Source: Vanessa cardui
Taxonomy: Eukaryota > Arthropoda > Insecta > Lepidoptera > Nymphalidae
NCBI RefSeq assembly: GCF_905220365.1
Contig: NC_061126.1
Location: forward strand, 3,534,001-3,598,000
Direction: 5' to 3'
Length of the DNA stretch: 64,000 nt
Both the position numbers and the translations under genes were made by a program. Below are positions 1-10,562 of this stretch, piece after piece. The first letter of the stretch is position 1. The number at the start of each line of letters is the position of its first letter. The notes under the pieces were generated by a model. The model was not told the DNA's origin. It made no database searches and saw only the letters and a program-made list of their open reading frames with translations.

Positions 1-759
1 TGTTGTTTTATAATAAACTAACTCTGAACTAATTGATAAATTAATAAAATTAATTGTACTTTGATATATTGATCATACGAAAACTGCGTTACATTTTTTG
101 TATTGAAAATTTAGTATTCGAGTTGTATTTATACATTGGATTCGGTTGGTTTAGATCGGTACAACCAATTAATGCTTGGTTTATTTCTATATTTCAATCC
201 GTACTGTTTTTTATTTCCCACCTTATTCCCTTTACTCACATATTCTATTTTATCTTTCTTCATCTCTATGCCTTACTCTTTTTTTGAAATACTTTACTTA
301 ATGGAAATTTTTAAATTGGTCTTTGATAGATGTTTTCTAATAGAACCCTATGTATGTGTGAGTCTTTGTATGTCGGCGATTGTAATTTTTTTATTTTATG
401 CTATCATACAGGAAGTTATATTTCTAAAAACAATAGTCTACTAGTCTACGTCTACTTCAATAATTCGTATAACTACATATGTAATCTATAATTTTTATGT
501 TCTAATTTGTAAAGGGAACCAGATAAGGATAGTGAAAGTGAGGATATTCTTAACTACCAAATTTGGTGCATTGGCAATGTCAGATATGTGCAAAATTTTT
601 TACAGCGTCATTGTCTGTGGCCAATATATATACACAGCATCAGGTAAACTTTCTACCTAGTTACCTAAAAAATTGTTAATAGTGAGAAACTAAACATTAA
701 AACTTATAAATTAAATGCAACATATTTCTATTAAAACTAGTAGTCACTTGCGTTATCGG
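1..759. other. AT-rich non-coding DNA
   Basis: No convincing gene. Short open frames here have low complexity and resemble no family I know. Around 545-645 the text (gcattggcaatgtcag, then cagcgtcattgtctgtggcc) looks like a decayed partial copy of the interspersed repeat seen better preserved at 9491-9785 and 38776-39015. Confidence 0.5.
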
Positions 760-764
760 GTGTT

Positions 765-930
765 GGTTGTCATGTTGTAGACAAAAAAGTAGCCTATGTC
801 ATTTCTTCGACTTCAAGTTGCTTTATACCTTTCATCTAATTCGATTCAGTGACTTGGCAGAAAGACCGACAAACAGACAGAGAGACAGAGTTACATTCAC
901 ATTTATAATATACATTAAAAAATACTTCAT
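765..930 (-). repeat. interspersed repeat ending in gacaaacagacagag, Helitron-like 5' region
   Basis: The stretch runs from a 'gtagcctatgtc' block through 'ttcgattcagtgacttggcag' to 'gaccgacaaacagacagag'. A related order of blocks occurs at 62395-62575. The final block, read on the minus strand, resembles the CTCTGTCTGTTTGTCGG sequence close to the 5' end of short lepidopteran Helitrons. Family assignment is inference; that the two loci match is seen directly. Confidence 0.45.
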
Positions 931-1767
931 AAGTAATATTATATAATTCAATGATATATAAAAGATATGATACGAAAATGCAATTAGGGAGAGGAAAACA
1001 TCATGGAACGACCATCACCCCTAATAACAACCATCAATCAAGCAGGGAACCGCGGGATTTTTGAGGAAATTTAAAAGCATTGTTATGAAACACTTGCTAT
1101 TATCCAATTCAAAGTACATTCAAAGGTCGCTATTGATGAAATTAATCGTTTTTAAGGCTCCGTACCTCGAAAGGAAAAACCGGATCCCTTATAAGATCAC
1201 TTTGTTGTCCGTTCGAATATCTATCAAGACCCTTTATTTCGGGAACGCGTGGAGCTTTCGAGTTGAAAGTAAAACTATATACTCTACAGTCTCTTGAAGT
1301 TGTTAAAAAAACAAAACCTTAATCATGTGGGGTTGAGAAGTCTTTAGGATCTTTAAACAGATTTTTAATTATTTAATTGCATTATTATTCTATTATACAC
1401 CACCTACCTTTTTCGGGCTATGAACGTATAAAAGTAAAGTTTTACATAACAATATTTTTAAGGAATGTTTTATATAAAACTCTATGATAAATTAAATATC
1501 GAGCCAAACATATATCATGCCATACTAGGTTTATGAACATTACTGAACGCCCTATGTCTTATTTTCATGCATAAAATATTGTAACATATCTTCAGGTATC
1601 GTTCCAAATCGAAAAAAGTAAAGAGAAAAGAATACAATAAGAAAACAACTATCATATAAAAATAAATAATTTTGTAGATATTTATAAGATACATGAAAGT
1701 TGCTTAAATATAATTGCATATTATTAATCTTTCTGACAAAGATTTAAAATTTCTCGATAGTAAATAT
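931..1767. other. non-coding, nothing recognised
   Basis: AT-rich DNA. A 78-codon open frame at 1061-1297 has no recognisable motif and no sign of being a gene. Confidence 0.5.
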
Positions 1768-1983
1768 TGGACAACATCACATGCTTTACTCTGATCGCAA
1801 TGTACTGTAGATAAAGCACTTATAATATGGAAAATCAGAAGTAACGACGGTACCACAAACACCCAGACCTAAGTCATAGAACCTAACGAATCATGTTTCT
1901 CAGCCGGGAATCGAACCCGGGACCTCGGAGTGGCATACCCATGAAAACCGGTGTACACACTACTCGACCACGGAGGTCGTCGA
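1768..1983 (-). mobile_element. tRNA-derived SINE, second family (copy 1)
   Basis: Read on the minus strand the element opens with a tRNA-like head. Its A-box-like sequence TGGTCGAGTAGT lies near 1970 and its B box GGTTCGATTCC near 1910-1920. A body follows with the landmark 'cgtcgttacttctgatttt' and ends near 'gatgttgtcc'. The same head and body recur at 10211-10431 and 20401-20642. The head resembles a nuclear tRNA but cannot be an intact gene, because it continues directly into the repeated body. This family assignment rests on the promoter boxes and on the three copies. Confidence 0.75.
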
Positions 1984-2425
1984 AAATCATTTTCATTAAG
2001 CCCTTAATTATGTACAAATAAAAATTAAATATAGTTACTGCACAAATCATCACCATGACAAATAAAGCTAATGCCGCTGGTTACTTACTCATTTGAATCT
2101 AGCAAATCATGAAATTAATTTGTATTAAAATTTGTTAGTTTCATAATGTGATTTAAAGATATATACACACTTATAACTAAAGCACAATAATATATCAATA
2201 GTACGTCTACCTGATCCGGTGTTTAACCAATAACTGAAACCGAACACAACCCTTGAACATTATTTATAGCATCCGACTGAATACAACAATGTAAGGCTAT
2301 ATTACATGTTGTACAACAGCCTTTATTATGACGTTATATGACGTCTATAAGTTATATGCTTTTGAACTACAATATGTATTGTTTTGAGTATGCAATGAAA
2401 TAAAGGCTCAATTTTGCCAAAATCG
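1984..2425. other. non-coding, nothing recognised
   Basis: AT-rich spacer between two SINEs. No open frame of interest. Confidence 0.5.
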
Positions 2426-2708
2426 AGTCGAGATCGCCCAGTGGTTAGAACGCGTGCATCTTAACCGATGATTGCGGGTTCGAACCCAAGCAAGCACCGC
2501 TGATTCATGTGCTTAATTTGTCTTTATAATTCATCTCGTGTTTAGCGGTGAAGGAAAACATCGTGAGGAAACCTGCATGTGACAAATTTCATAGAAATTC
2601 TGCCACATGTGCATTCCACCAACCCGCATTGGAATATGTTCCAAACCTTCTCCTCAAAGGGAAAGGAGGCCTTTAGCCCAGCAGTGGGAATTTACAGGCT
2701 GTTGTTGT
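2426..2708 (+). mobile_element. tRNA-derived SINE, main family (copy at 2.4 kb)
   Basis: The element starts with a tRNA-like RNA polymerase III promoter: A-box-like 'tcgcccagtggttag' near 2434 and B-box 'ggttcgaaccc' near 2477. A conserved body follows ('ggtgaaggaaaacatcgtga', 'attctgccacatgtg', 'ccaacccgcattgg'). The 3' end is 'cccagcagtgggaatttaca' followed by a short (GTT)-rich tail. At least twelve other copies lie in this window on both strands. The structure matches the tRNA-derived SINEs described from butterflies (Metulj type); that name is from memory and unverified. Confidence 0.85.
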
Positions 2709-3155
2709 ATGTTGAAAGAAAAAAATATCAGGTAAGAAGTTAGTTTTTTGAAACTAATACAAGATGTAGAAAAAAGTCATGCTTACCGCTAAAATATATT
2801 ACCACCGGATGTGACTCAATAAGTTAAATTTAAACTCCATAGGTTATGAAAAACCGGTTCTAATTTAGCTTGCAAGACTTGACCTAAACAAACTGACAAA
2901 CGTTTCAAGTTAAATATAAACTGATATTATATACCTAGGCTCTGCTTATTTGTGTATATGTATGTGTGAGTGGGGAAGTTAAATATTTTTCTTCTTCTGT
3001 CTTCCTTAAAACGTCTATCCAAAATTTAATTATGAATAGTTAAGACGTAATAAAGTAATAAATAAACAAAATCTCTATTATATTTATAATTTTATTCTAT
3101 TCAATCGAAAGCAACTCTTAGCCATCCATATTATACACACATCTTTGTGGCAGAG
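2709..3155. other. non-coding, nothing recognised
   Basis: AT-rich spacer with no supported feature. Confidence 0.5.
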
Positions 3156-3300
3156 CTTCATGTACGACACTCTGTGAAGGTACCGCCTACTCATCATATA
3201 TTCTAACATCAAGAAATACTTCGCATTGTTATGTTCCGGCTTGGAGGTTGAGTGAGCTAGAACAACAACATGCATCTAATAAGTTGGTTCCCAAGCATTC
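3156..3300 (-). repeat. decayed copy of a common interspersed repeat
   Basis: The blocks 'aaggtaccgcctactcatca', 'tgttatgttccggcttggagg' and 'tgagtgagctag' correspond, with many changes, to the better preserved minus-strand repeat at 38776-39015. No coding potential. Confidence 0.5.
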
Positions 3301-3313
3301 TGGCGCTTTGGAG

Positions 3314-3510
3314 AAGTAAGAAATGATAATGTTGTCTTAAATTTTCGCGATTACACATTGAAATAAAACTAGTTATAACGGGTAGACTACCCGTGACCAC
3401 GAACGCTGTTTACAGCGTTCTTTAGTGCTCGAAACGTCGGGATGCCAAAAATAATTAATATACGCGATTCAAATCCGTTATAACTAGTTTTATTTCAAGT
3501 AAGAAATGAT
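3314..3510 (+). mobile_element. miniature Penelope-derived insertion with 14-bp target-site duplication
   Basis: A 169-bp insert (3328-3496) is bracketed by the direct repeat aagtaagaaatgat at 3314-3327 and 3497-3510. The insert is made only of Penelope-like element terminal sequence. Positions 3328-3380 are the element tip in minus orientation, running on into the first bases of a following unit (the minus strand carries 'cgcgaaaatttaagac'). Positions 3381-3496 are the 3' region in plus orientation, with the hallmark blocks 'acccgtgaccacgaac', 'gtgctcgaaacgtcggga' and 'aataattaatatacgcgatt'. It matches the ends of the large array at 51810-60505, with several substitutions, so it is an older, independent insertion. 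It encodes no protein. Confidence 0.85.
3401..3420 (+). other. 8-bp hairpin in the PLE terminal region
   Basis: GAACGCTG and CAGCGTTC are perfect inverted arms around a TTTA loop. They sit at the same place as the hairpin GAACACT-GCAA-AGTGCTC in the large PLE copies (for example 60415-60432), although the stem sequence differs. Confidence 0.7.
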
Positions 3511-4023
3511 TTAAATTCCTTACTGTGTTATACCAGTCTACCCATTTAAAAAAATCTGTCTTAAATATTCATGCAGAACAAATGAAAAGATTGAAGTACA
3601 GACCTAGTTGTAAATAAAGTACACAGGACAACGGACACATTCCAGCGAAATTGGTAATCTCATTCACTATATTAAGTCAGAGAAAGAAATTCCTACTCGT
3701 TTTTGAACCGAGATGCTGAGGATCGTTAACCACCAGTTCGTAGTCTTTTTTAAAACAATAAAAGTAAATTGTATAAGCGCTACATTTTCCTTATTACGTA
3801 TTTTTATTGCGAGATTTTAATTGAGAAAATATTACCCAACATCGCTTAGGTTCAAATATATTTCGGATAAAGAATAATCTTGGACGAATATATTAATTTT
3901 AAGTCAGTTCATTAAGCGAGTATTATTAATTACGTCGTCTTGTTTTACCGTTTGTTTGAGAAGTGAGAATATTGGAAATGAATGCCTTGTCGAAATTTCG
4001 ATTTATTTTTTTTATAATTCGAA
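3511..4023. other. non-coding, nothing recognised
   Basis: AT-rich spacer with no supported feature. Confidence 0.5.
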
Positions 4024-4311
4024 GTAAAGTAACAGCCTGTAAATTTTCCACTGCTGGGATAAGGCCTCCTTTTCCATTAACATATTCCATCACGCTGTTC
4101 CAATTCGGGTGGGTGCAATGCACATGTGGCAGAATTTCAATGAAATTAGACACATACAGGTTTCCTGACGATGTTTTCCTTCACCGCCGAGCACGAGATT
4201 AATTATTAATAAACACAAATTAAGCACATATTTACAGTGGTGCTTGCCTGTGTTGGAACCCGCAATCATCGGTTAAGATGCACGCGTTCTAACCACTGGG
4301 CCATCTCAGCG
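4024..4311 (-). mobile_element. tRNA-derived SINE, main family
   Basis: Minus-strand copy. The tRNA-like head (complement of 'gggccatctcag' and 'tggaacccgcaatcatcgg') is at the right, and the tail 'gtaaagtaacagcctgtaaa' is at the left. The body landmarks for this family are present, but part of the 'gttccaaacc' block is missing. Confidence 0.82.
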
Positions 4312-5899
4312 CAACATTTTTTTATAATTGCCTTTACATATTTTCACCAAGTTTGTTGGCTTATCGTAATTATAATATACCGTCAAAAAAATTCAAGTTT
4401 ATATTGAATTTTTTTAGGAAGAATGCCCAATATTATAGCAAACAAAAATTGTGTTAGCAATTTCTCACAAATATAAATTAAATTAGACGCTGTCTTAAAA
4501 AAACCGACCGCCTTAAAATTGTCTATGTAAAGCTACGGCCACACTGTGAGACTTAGTGGCGATAAAGCGTCATTGATACAATTATTTCACTTGATCGTGC
4601 TTGAACGTAGCTATATAAATTAACCCAGATGGCTGGCGGTAACCGCTTTACTTTGTGAGATCAGATTGGCTTTGATGCGTAAGTCTCCAATTATCAATAG
4701 CAATTTAACCTTAGTTGTCACCTACCGTCTTTTTTATTTAATATGAGTTCTTTTAAGCATTCGATTACATTTTATTATGGTTTATCATAAAGAGATTATC
4801 CAGTAACTAAGAGTACATTTTAAGTTTATAAATGCCGTATTTAAATAAACATGAGTTCACAGATTACAGAAAAGAATAAATCATTTGTGTGTTACATATT
4901 GTCGAATGTTAAAGATATAAAAAAATTGATCATAATATTTTAAACTAAGGAAAATGTTTAAACATCCAAATTGTGTTTATTTAAGGAATTGCTTTCGTTT
5001 AAACGTGTTTTCATTGAATATAGAATAATATACGAAAATTACATGAAAAATAAAATATTTCATAAAATTTCTTATTAGAACCTTGGATAACATAAAATAA
5101 ATTGAATCATATGAAATTGTCTGTGCAATAATGCAATGTACAAGCACAAGTAGATAATTTGAGTTGCAAAGTTTAGAATAAAAAAAATCCCAATGTGAGT
5201 GACTGAGGCCCATTTCGGGGCAAGATTACATTTCGGTGCCATTGCTTAAACGAAATGATCATGATTTAAATAAGATAAGCCAAAATGAAGACGATTTAAC
5301 CGCATTATTGTGGTACATTGGAATTGCCAGACTCTAATAAAATAAAACGTTTCTCATTGTGCTCGTTGTATCAGTGTCTAGAACCGAAATTATTAAAACA
5401 TTCAACTATTTTGCGGATTCTCTTATCAAAAACCTCATCATTTTTAAGTGTATCGTCCTCGTAATTTGCCTGCAAATCGTACTTAATTCTAAATTCAAAT
5501 TTTTCCTGTTCTTTGAATAACATGTGATTCGTGGATTCTATTAATCTATTGTTTGGAATCGATTAAGATTGGTCGTTTTTTTATATATAGGTTGCTGGAC
5601 AGGAAAATGGGCCACTTTATGGTATAGTGGTAATGAAAATAGATATTGTCGCTGTAAGATTATATATTCTTTAGATCGCCAACTATGGGAAATAATATTT
5701 TGTACCCCTTGTCGCTATGGTTACACTGGCTTACCGTTTTTCAAATTTTATTTGGCGTTTTTAAAATATCGAATGATTGGGTGGTACCTATTTCAAGACC
5801 TGTACAAGGACCAATCAAAGACAAGTGTGTATTAACAATATTATACTTATTTATTCTCCTGCTAAAGATCGATAGTTTGAGCAACCATTTTCCAAATGA
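4312..5899. other. non-coding, nothing recognised
   Basis: AT-rich DNA. Open frames of 60-90 codons (for example at 4977-5213 and 5569-5835) show no family motif and overlap one another in several frames, as expected by chance in AT-rich sequence. Confidence 0.5.
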
Positions 5900-6340
5900 A
5901 ATGGTGAATGAAGGGTGAAAAGACCATCTATATCTAGCACTTCTTGCTATCAGTGTGTGATGCACTGTGTCCAAAGGCACACAACTCTCATGAAAGGAGG
6001 ACAATATCTCCTGTAGGCATCTGCGTCAGTCTGAACGTGAGTATGCCGTGACCCCGTTCCACCCAGCGACTCAAATGGGGGCGGATCGTCTCCATTGTCG
6101 TGAGATCTCTTATTGTATAACTCCTACTCCCATGTAAGACACAGGGCTCGCTGGCAAGAGCTCTGACTCCAGCTCTGCGGACTCTCACCCGAACCGGTAC
6201 ACTTCTTCGAGCCTAGTTTCACCTCCACCTGGAGTTGTCTGGGCGGACCGCTAGATAACCATACATAACCACGTAATGCTCTTACCGCTATGATCTTTTG
6301 CGTTCTCTGCAGAAGAACTCCATGGGTGAATGTATAACAT
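5900..6340 (-). pseudogene. R1-like LINE, C-terminal remnant of ORF2
   Basis: On the minus strand, fragments in different frames resemble the region downstream of the reverse transcriptase in R1-clade LINEs. One reads QKIIAVRALRGY (near 6300-6265). Another reads ETIRPHLSRWVERGHG followed by LTFRLTQ (near 6090-6015). A third reads LDTVHHTL followed by ARYR (near 5975-5930). Their order agrees with the family pattern of 'I.ALRV.RGY', then 'W..R.HG.LTFRLTQ.LTGHG', then a 'D.V.HTL..CP' zinc-finger-like end. At least two frameshifts separate them. No other part of the element is visible, so this is a short, old, dead fragment. The clade call is from motif recognition only. Confidence 0.6.
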
Positions 6341-7040
6341 GAGTCATAGATTCTATGAGAAGTTATACTTCTTACAAAGCAAATATATATTATCAAATAA
6401 CTTGTAATACACACCCTGCAATGAACTGAAGCCAAAACAGTGCCCACTAATATGACTATTCTAGCTTATTGTATTTGGGATTAAAAAGAATTGTTTGTGT
6501 TGACTTAACCTATTAGCTAATTTAATGAAGGTGAAGCCATGATAGGCATTTGTTTTACTATTTTGTCGTTTAGTTCACACTAGAAATGTAGAATACGGGT
6601 AAGTATAAGTGATATTTCAAGGTCACGCAGCTATAGATATACAAAGATACGTTAACCATTTTATTTATTACGGTCAAAGTATTTTAAATACCCAAAAGTA
6701 AAGTTTGGAGATTATGACACCGATAACGAAATCCAAATGAAATATTGGAGACAGTATAGTTTACAATAATACAAGTTAAATATTTACCGAAGAATAAGAT
6801 GCAAAAAACTTAAGCGCAAGCATGATTTTACAAATATAATAAAATAAATAAAATATTGTTTACGCGACTCCAATGTAAAGTACATTGTTTAAGGTCGAAA
6901 GTCTAATATCATCAGAAATTTAATTTCGATATCAGATTGTTGAGAAAATATTGTTGTTATATAAACAAACAATCCAGCATACTTCTGCGCGAGAGGATAA
7001 GACTGGTCATCTACAATGTGAGACTAAATATATCTTTATA
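6341..7040. other. non-coding, nothing recognised
   Basis: AT-rich spacer with no supported feature. Confidence 0.5.
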
Positions 7041-7308
7041 TCTATACATATCTTACAATTGGAGTGTTTGTTTGTAATATTAAAACAGCCCTTTTTTACT
7101 TATTGTATACACGGTACATATACCAAAATAACATTTTTTACAATTTTTGTCGGTCTGTCTGTCTGTCTGTTTGTTCCGGCTAATCTCTGCAAACGCTGGA
7201 GCGATTTTGGCAGGACTTTTACTGGCAGTTAGCCGATAAAACAGGGAGTAACTTAGGCTACAATAATATTTTTTTTTGTTAAATTCAATAATTCGTGGGC
7301 ACAGCTAA
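7041..7308 (+). mobile_element. short non-autonomous Helitron-like element
   Basis: The left end reads A|TCTATACATATC, consistent with the A|TC Helitron 5' terminus. The right end reads 'cgtgggcacagCTAA', which fits the CTRR 3' terminus, although the next base is C rather than T. Inside are 'ctgtctgtctgtctg', 'gcgattttggcaggactttt' and 'gagtaacttaggctacaata', shared with 9216-9485. No coding capacity. The Helitron assignment is inference from the termini. Confidence 0.55.
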
Positions 7309-9215
7309 CATATTATATATGTGTATATGTCAATGAACTTACTCTAAGCGGCAGAATGATTTTGTTGATTTTTTTTATTAGTATTTTAGCAGGATACGTT
7401 TGGTTTGATATTATTCTATGAACTCAGGGCGTAGCTACTGTATAATATAGGTATTATTAGTTGTCCTCGTGTGGACATGAGACAACTGTAGGGGAATCGC
7501 TGATGCTTCAAGCCGCCAGTTCCACGTGTGACATAGATCAATAAGTAATCAGTATTCGTAACTAATTATAAATGAATATTAATCTTTTAAAATCTAATTT
7601 TAACATTGTTCAGTAACTTCTAGTTTAATTAACTTAATTATAAAATATTTGTTTTTTAGTCTTATGGCTGTAGCAAACTTAATTTCCCAGTATTGACTCG
7701 CGTATTAGGAATTTTTCGTCAGCTTTGATTAAAGTAATTAGAAATTATTTCTTTGTCCTTCTCCAGCTAGGAGTGATGTGACCCGTGACCTCCAGATTGA
7801 GGTACAGAGAGACAAAGTTACTTTCGAATTTCTAATATTTGCATAGACATTATTATGACGAAAAAAAAGATCAGCATAAATATAATATAAATATCACATA
7901 AATATAATTTACTTTCTCTTCTGGCTTAGTTTAACAATTAATAAAATATAATAATACATATTTGTATGAGTTACGTACATAATAATTTTCGTTTTTAGAA
8001 GAAACATTTTAGTACGCGAATACAGCAACTTGTGCGTGAAGTCCGTGCATACATTTTCAAAGACTGATATTAATTTTAGTACTAATTATTAGAATATTTA
8101 GATATGAATATTGATAATTCCTCTAAATATTTGAATTTATTTTCGCTTCACTTTAATATATTAATTGATATTAGGAACTTCGGTGATCACGAAATCCGAT
8201 TAAAGTACTGTCGTATTGCACGCTGAATCTAACCAAGGATAGCCAAATCACTGACCGTACGTGCTTAATGATTAAATTACACATAATATATTAGACATGC
8301 AAGTACGATGTAATGTATTTGGAATCGAATGGGGTAATGCATGTGTCATATGTATAACACATGAAATGTGTTTTTTTTTTATATAATATTATAATTACGT
8401 ATTTGTTTCTGCAGTGCAGTTCTGTAAGAATTCACTTCTTATACCACTCAATTCCATTTAAAACCCGATTTACAGTAATACGCCAATTTGATACTTGTAT
8501 CCATATATATTACATATTTTATAATTTTATTATAGTCAATATCGTATAACATTAATAAATTTTAAATTCGTGTTCTGCAGCGAGATTCATTTTTTCTTAC
8601 ATCATAACGATACTGCTAGAAAATTGTTATTATAATTACATAAGTCTACTATTAGCTATGAGTTTAATGGTAAGAACTCATCACTGACCATAATAAGAGC
8701 GTAATGTGCACTTGGTTGGTAAATAAATTAGTATTTTTCCCTAGCAAGTACATTTGTTTATGTCATTTACGACATTTTTTTCAGATGGCCTCAAACATCG
8801 AATTTGGAACATGGAAAAGTCAGAATTTAAATACGCAACGATTGACTCCCGTTTATTTTTTGAGCTAAATTATACAAAATTTATTATGACCAGTATTTAA
8901 TGTATAATATAAGCGATAAATTTAATTTATTAATGTAATTCGGTAAGAAAATATGTGAGCTTTATATTTTGGTTTAAAATTTAGATAGCGTATATATTTA
9001 TTTATTTATTTTATCAAAGAGCTGAAAAGACAACATCCGCAAAGCTCTCCTTTGAGGTAATTTTGCTGTATTGCTTTGTAATGTAAGCACATCTTCTCCA
9101 GCAAAATGCATGCATTGCATTTTACTGGATTCATATTTTGTGGTAAATTATGTTTGTACGAACTTATTCGAAAGACGTTTCCTTTCACTAATATAAATAA
9201 TGTATACATATAATA
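7309..9215. other. non-coding, mostly nothing recognised
   Basis: Long AT-rich interval. Around 7750-7850 'ttctttgtccttctccagct' and 'gaggtacagagagacaaagttact' resemble, weakly, the repeat at 765-930. No gene is supported. Confidence 0.45.
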
Positions 9216-9485
9216 AAATTGGAGTGTCTGTTTCTAATATTAATGTAGTCCGTTTTTACTAAATACTATATGAATACACGGTACATAATATGTACCGTGT
9301 ACTGGTAGGTGTATACCAAAATAACATTTTTTACAATTTTGTCTGTCTGTCTGTTTGTGCCAGCTAATGTCCAGAATGGTTGGACCGATTTTGACGGGAC
9401 TTTCACAGGCAGATAACTAATATAATAAGAAGTAACTTAGGCTAAAATAATATATTTTTTGTTGAATTCAAACGCGTACAATCTC
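9216..9485 (+). repeat. second copy of the Helitron-like repeat found at 7041
   Basis: Shares 'attggagtgtctgtttctaa', 'accaaaataacattttttac', 'ttttgtctgtctgtctg' and 'agtaacttaggctaaaataa' with 7041-7308. It differs by an insertion that forms a short palindrome at 9275-9301. The 3' CTRR end is not visible, because the sequence runs into the next repeat. Confidence 0.55.
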
Positions 9486-9490
9486 GTGTA

Positions 9491-9643
9491 ACTACAGGCA
9501 CAAGTTACATAGCATCTTAGTTCCCAAGGTAGGTGGCGCATTGGCGATGTAGGGAATGGTAAATGATTCATATAGTTTTATTGTCTATGGATGATGGTGA
9601 CCACTTACCATCAGGTGGTCCATATGCTCGTCCGCCAATCTTT
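9491..9643 (+). repeat. common interspersed repeat, non-coding (copy a)
   Basis: Reads 'actacaggcacaag', 'ttagttcccaaggtaggtgg', 'gcgcattggcgatg', 'tgaccacttaccatcaggtg' and 'gctcgtccgcca'. The same order of blocks occurs, complemented, at 38776-39015 and 63510-63783, and in part at 24571-24726. I recognise it as a repeat widespread in Lepidoptera but cannot name its class with confidence. Confidence 0.65.
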
Positions 9644-9666
9644 TCCTAAAAAAAAACATTTTATCT

Positions 9667-9785
9667 CCCAAAGTCGGTGGCCCATTGTCGATGTAAGAAA
9701 TGGTAAATATTTCTTACAGCGCTATTGTCTATGGGTGGAGGTGACCACTTATTATCAGCTGATCCATTCGCCGGTCCGCTTACTA
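9667..9785 (+). repeat. common interspersed repeat (copy b, partial tandem duplicate)
   Basis: Repeats the second half of the preceding element ('aaagtcggtggcccattg', 'cagcgctattgtctatggg', 'gtgaccacttattatcagct'). The two copies stand head-to-tail about 20 bp apart. Confidence 0.6.
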
Positions 9786-10210
9786 ATTAACTATAAAATT
9801 TTAAATCAAACTTATACTAGGGGATCAGTACCGTTTTAATCTTTATCCGTATGAAGTAAGGTCTTTACGGCTGCTATTAAAATTCCTATGATATATACAT
9901 AGAAGAAATATAGGGCGATGGTTTTGCTCGTAATATAATATAACAGCGTGGCAAAAAAAATCTCGTTTCGTTCTCTTTTTTCGTTCGCTATAACCAAGAT
10001 AACTTTCCATGACCCAGATATTCAAAATGAATTAAAATAAAATAAACAAAAAATATTCCGAGTTCATGTATCGCAGTGACTATATTTTGCTAATTTACAT
10101 ATATATCTTTTTATTTAATTATAATCTGACTTAGAATTTTGTAAAACCAGTCAAAGAGGTAAACATGTAGATTCATAGGTAACATAAATATGAATATAAA
10201 TATAAATATG
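9786..10210. other. non-coding, nothing recognised
   Basis: AT-rich spacer with no supported feature. Confidence 0.5.
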
Positions 10211-10431
10211 AGACATCATCACATACATTACTCTGTTCCCAATGTAAGTAGCTAAAGCACTTGTGTTATGGAAAATCAGAAGTAACGAAGGTACCACAAA
10301 CACCTAGACCCAAGACAACATAGAAAGCTAATGATAATCTATATCGACTCGGCCGGGAATCGAACCCGGGACCTTGAAGTGGCGTACCCTTGAAAACCGG
10401 TGTAGACACCACTCGACCACGGAGGTCATCA
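10211..10431 (-). mobile_element. tRNA-derived SINE, second family (copy 2)
   Basis: Best preserved copy of the family. The minus-strand head carries A box TGGTCGAGTGGT (near 10424) and B box GGTTCGATTCC (near 10362). The body then reads through the 'cttcgttacttctgatttt' landmark to 'gatgatgtct'. Frames on this strand are only read-through of the repeat. Confidence 0.8.
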
Positions 10432-10464
10432 ATATAGACTAATAAATATGAATAAACAACGCAA

Positions 10465-10562
10465 CGCACCGGCTAGTCCCCTGGTGCTGCAAATGTTCAT
10501 AGGCAGTGGTAGTCACTTTCCATCAGGTGAGCCTCGTGCTTGTTTGCCACCTCTCACATAAA
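10465..10562 (-). repeat. short interspersed repeat fragment
   Basis: 'gtgctgcaaatgttcatagg', 'agtggtagtcactttccatc' and 'aggtgagcctcgtgcttgtt' are the complement of the opening of the repeat at 25977-26215 ('gcaaacgagcaggagcacct', 'gatggaaagtgattaccacc'). Confidence 0.6.

Noticed and set aside
1900..1983. Possible tRNA gene on the minus strand (clear A and B boxes)
   Set aside because: The tRNA-like part runs into the same repeated body as at 10211 and 20401, and has no proper acceptor-stem pairing at the end; it is a SINE head.
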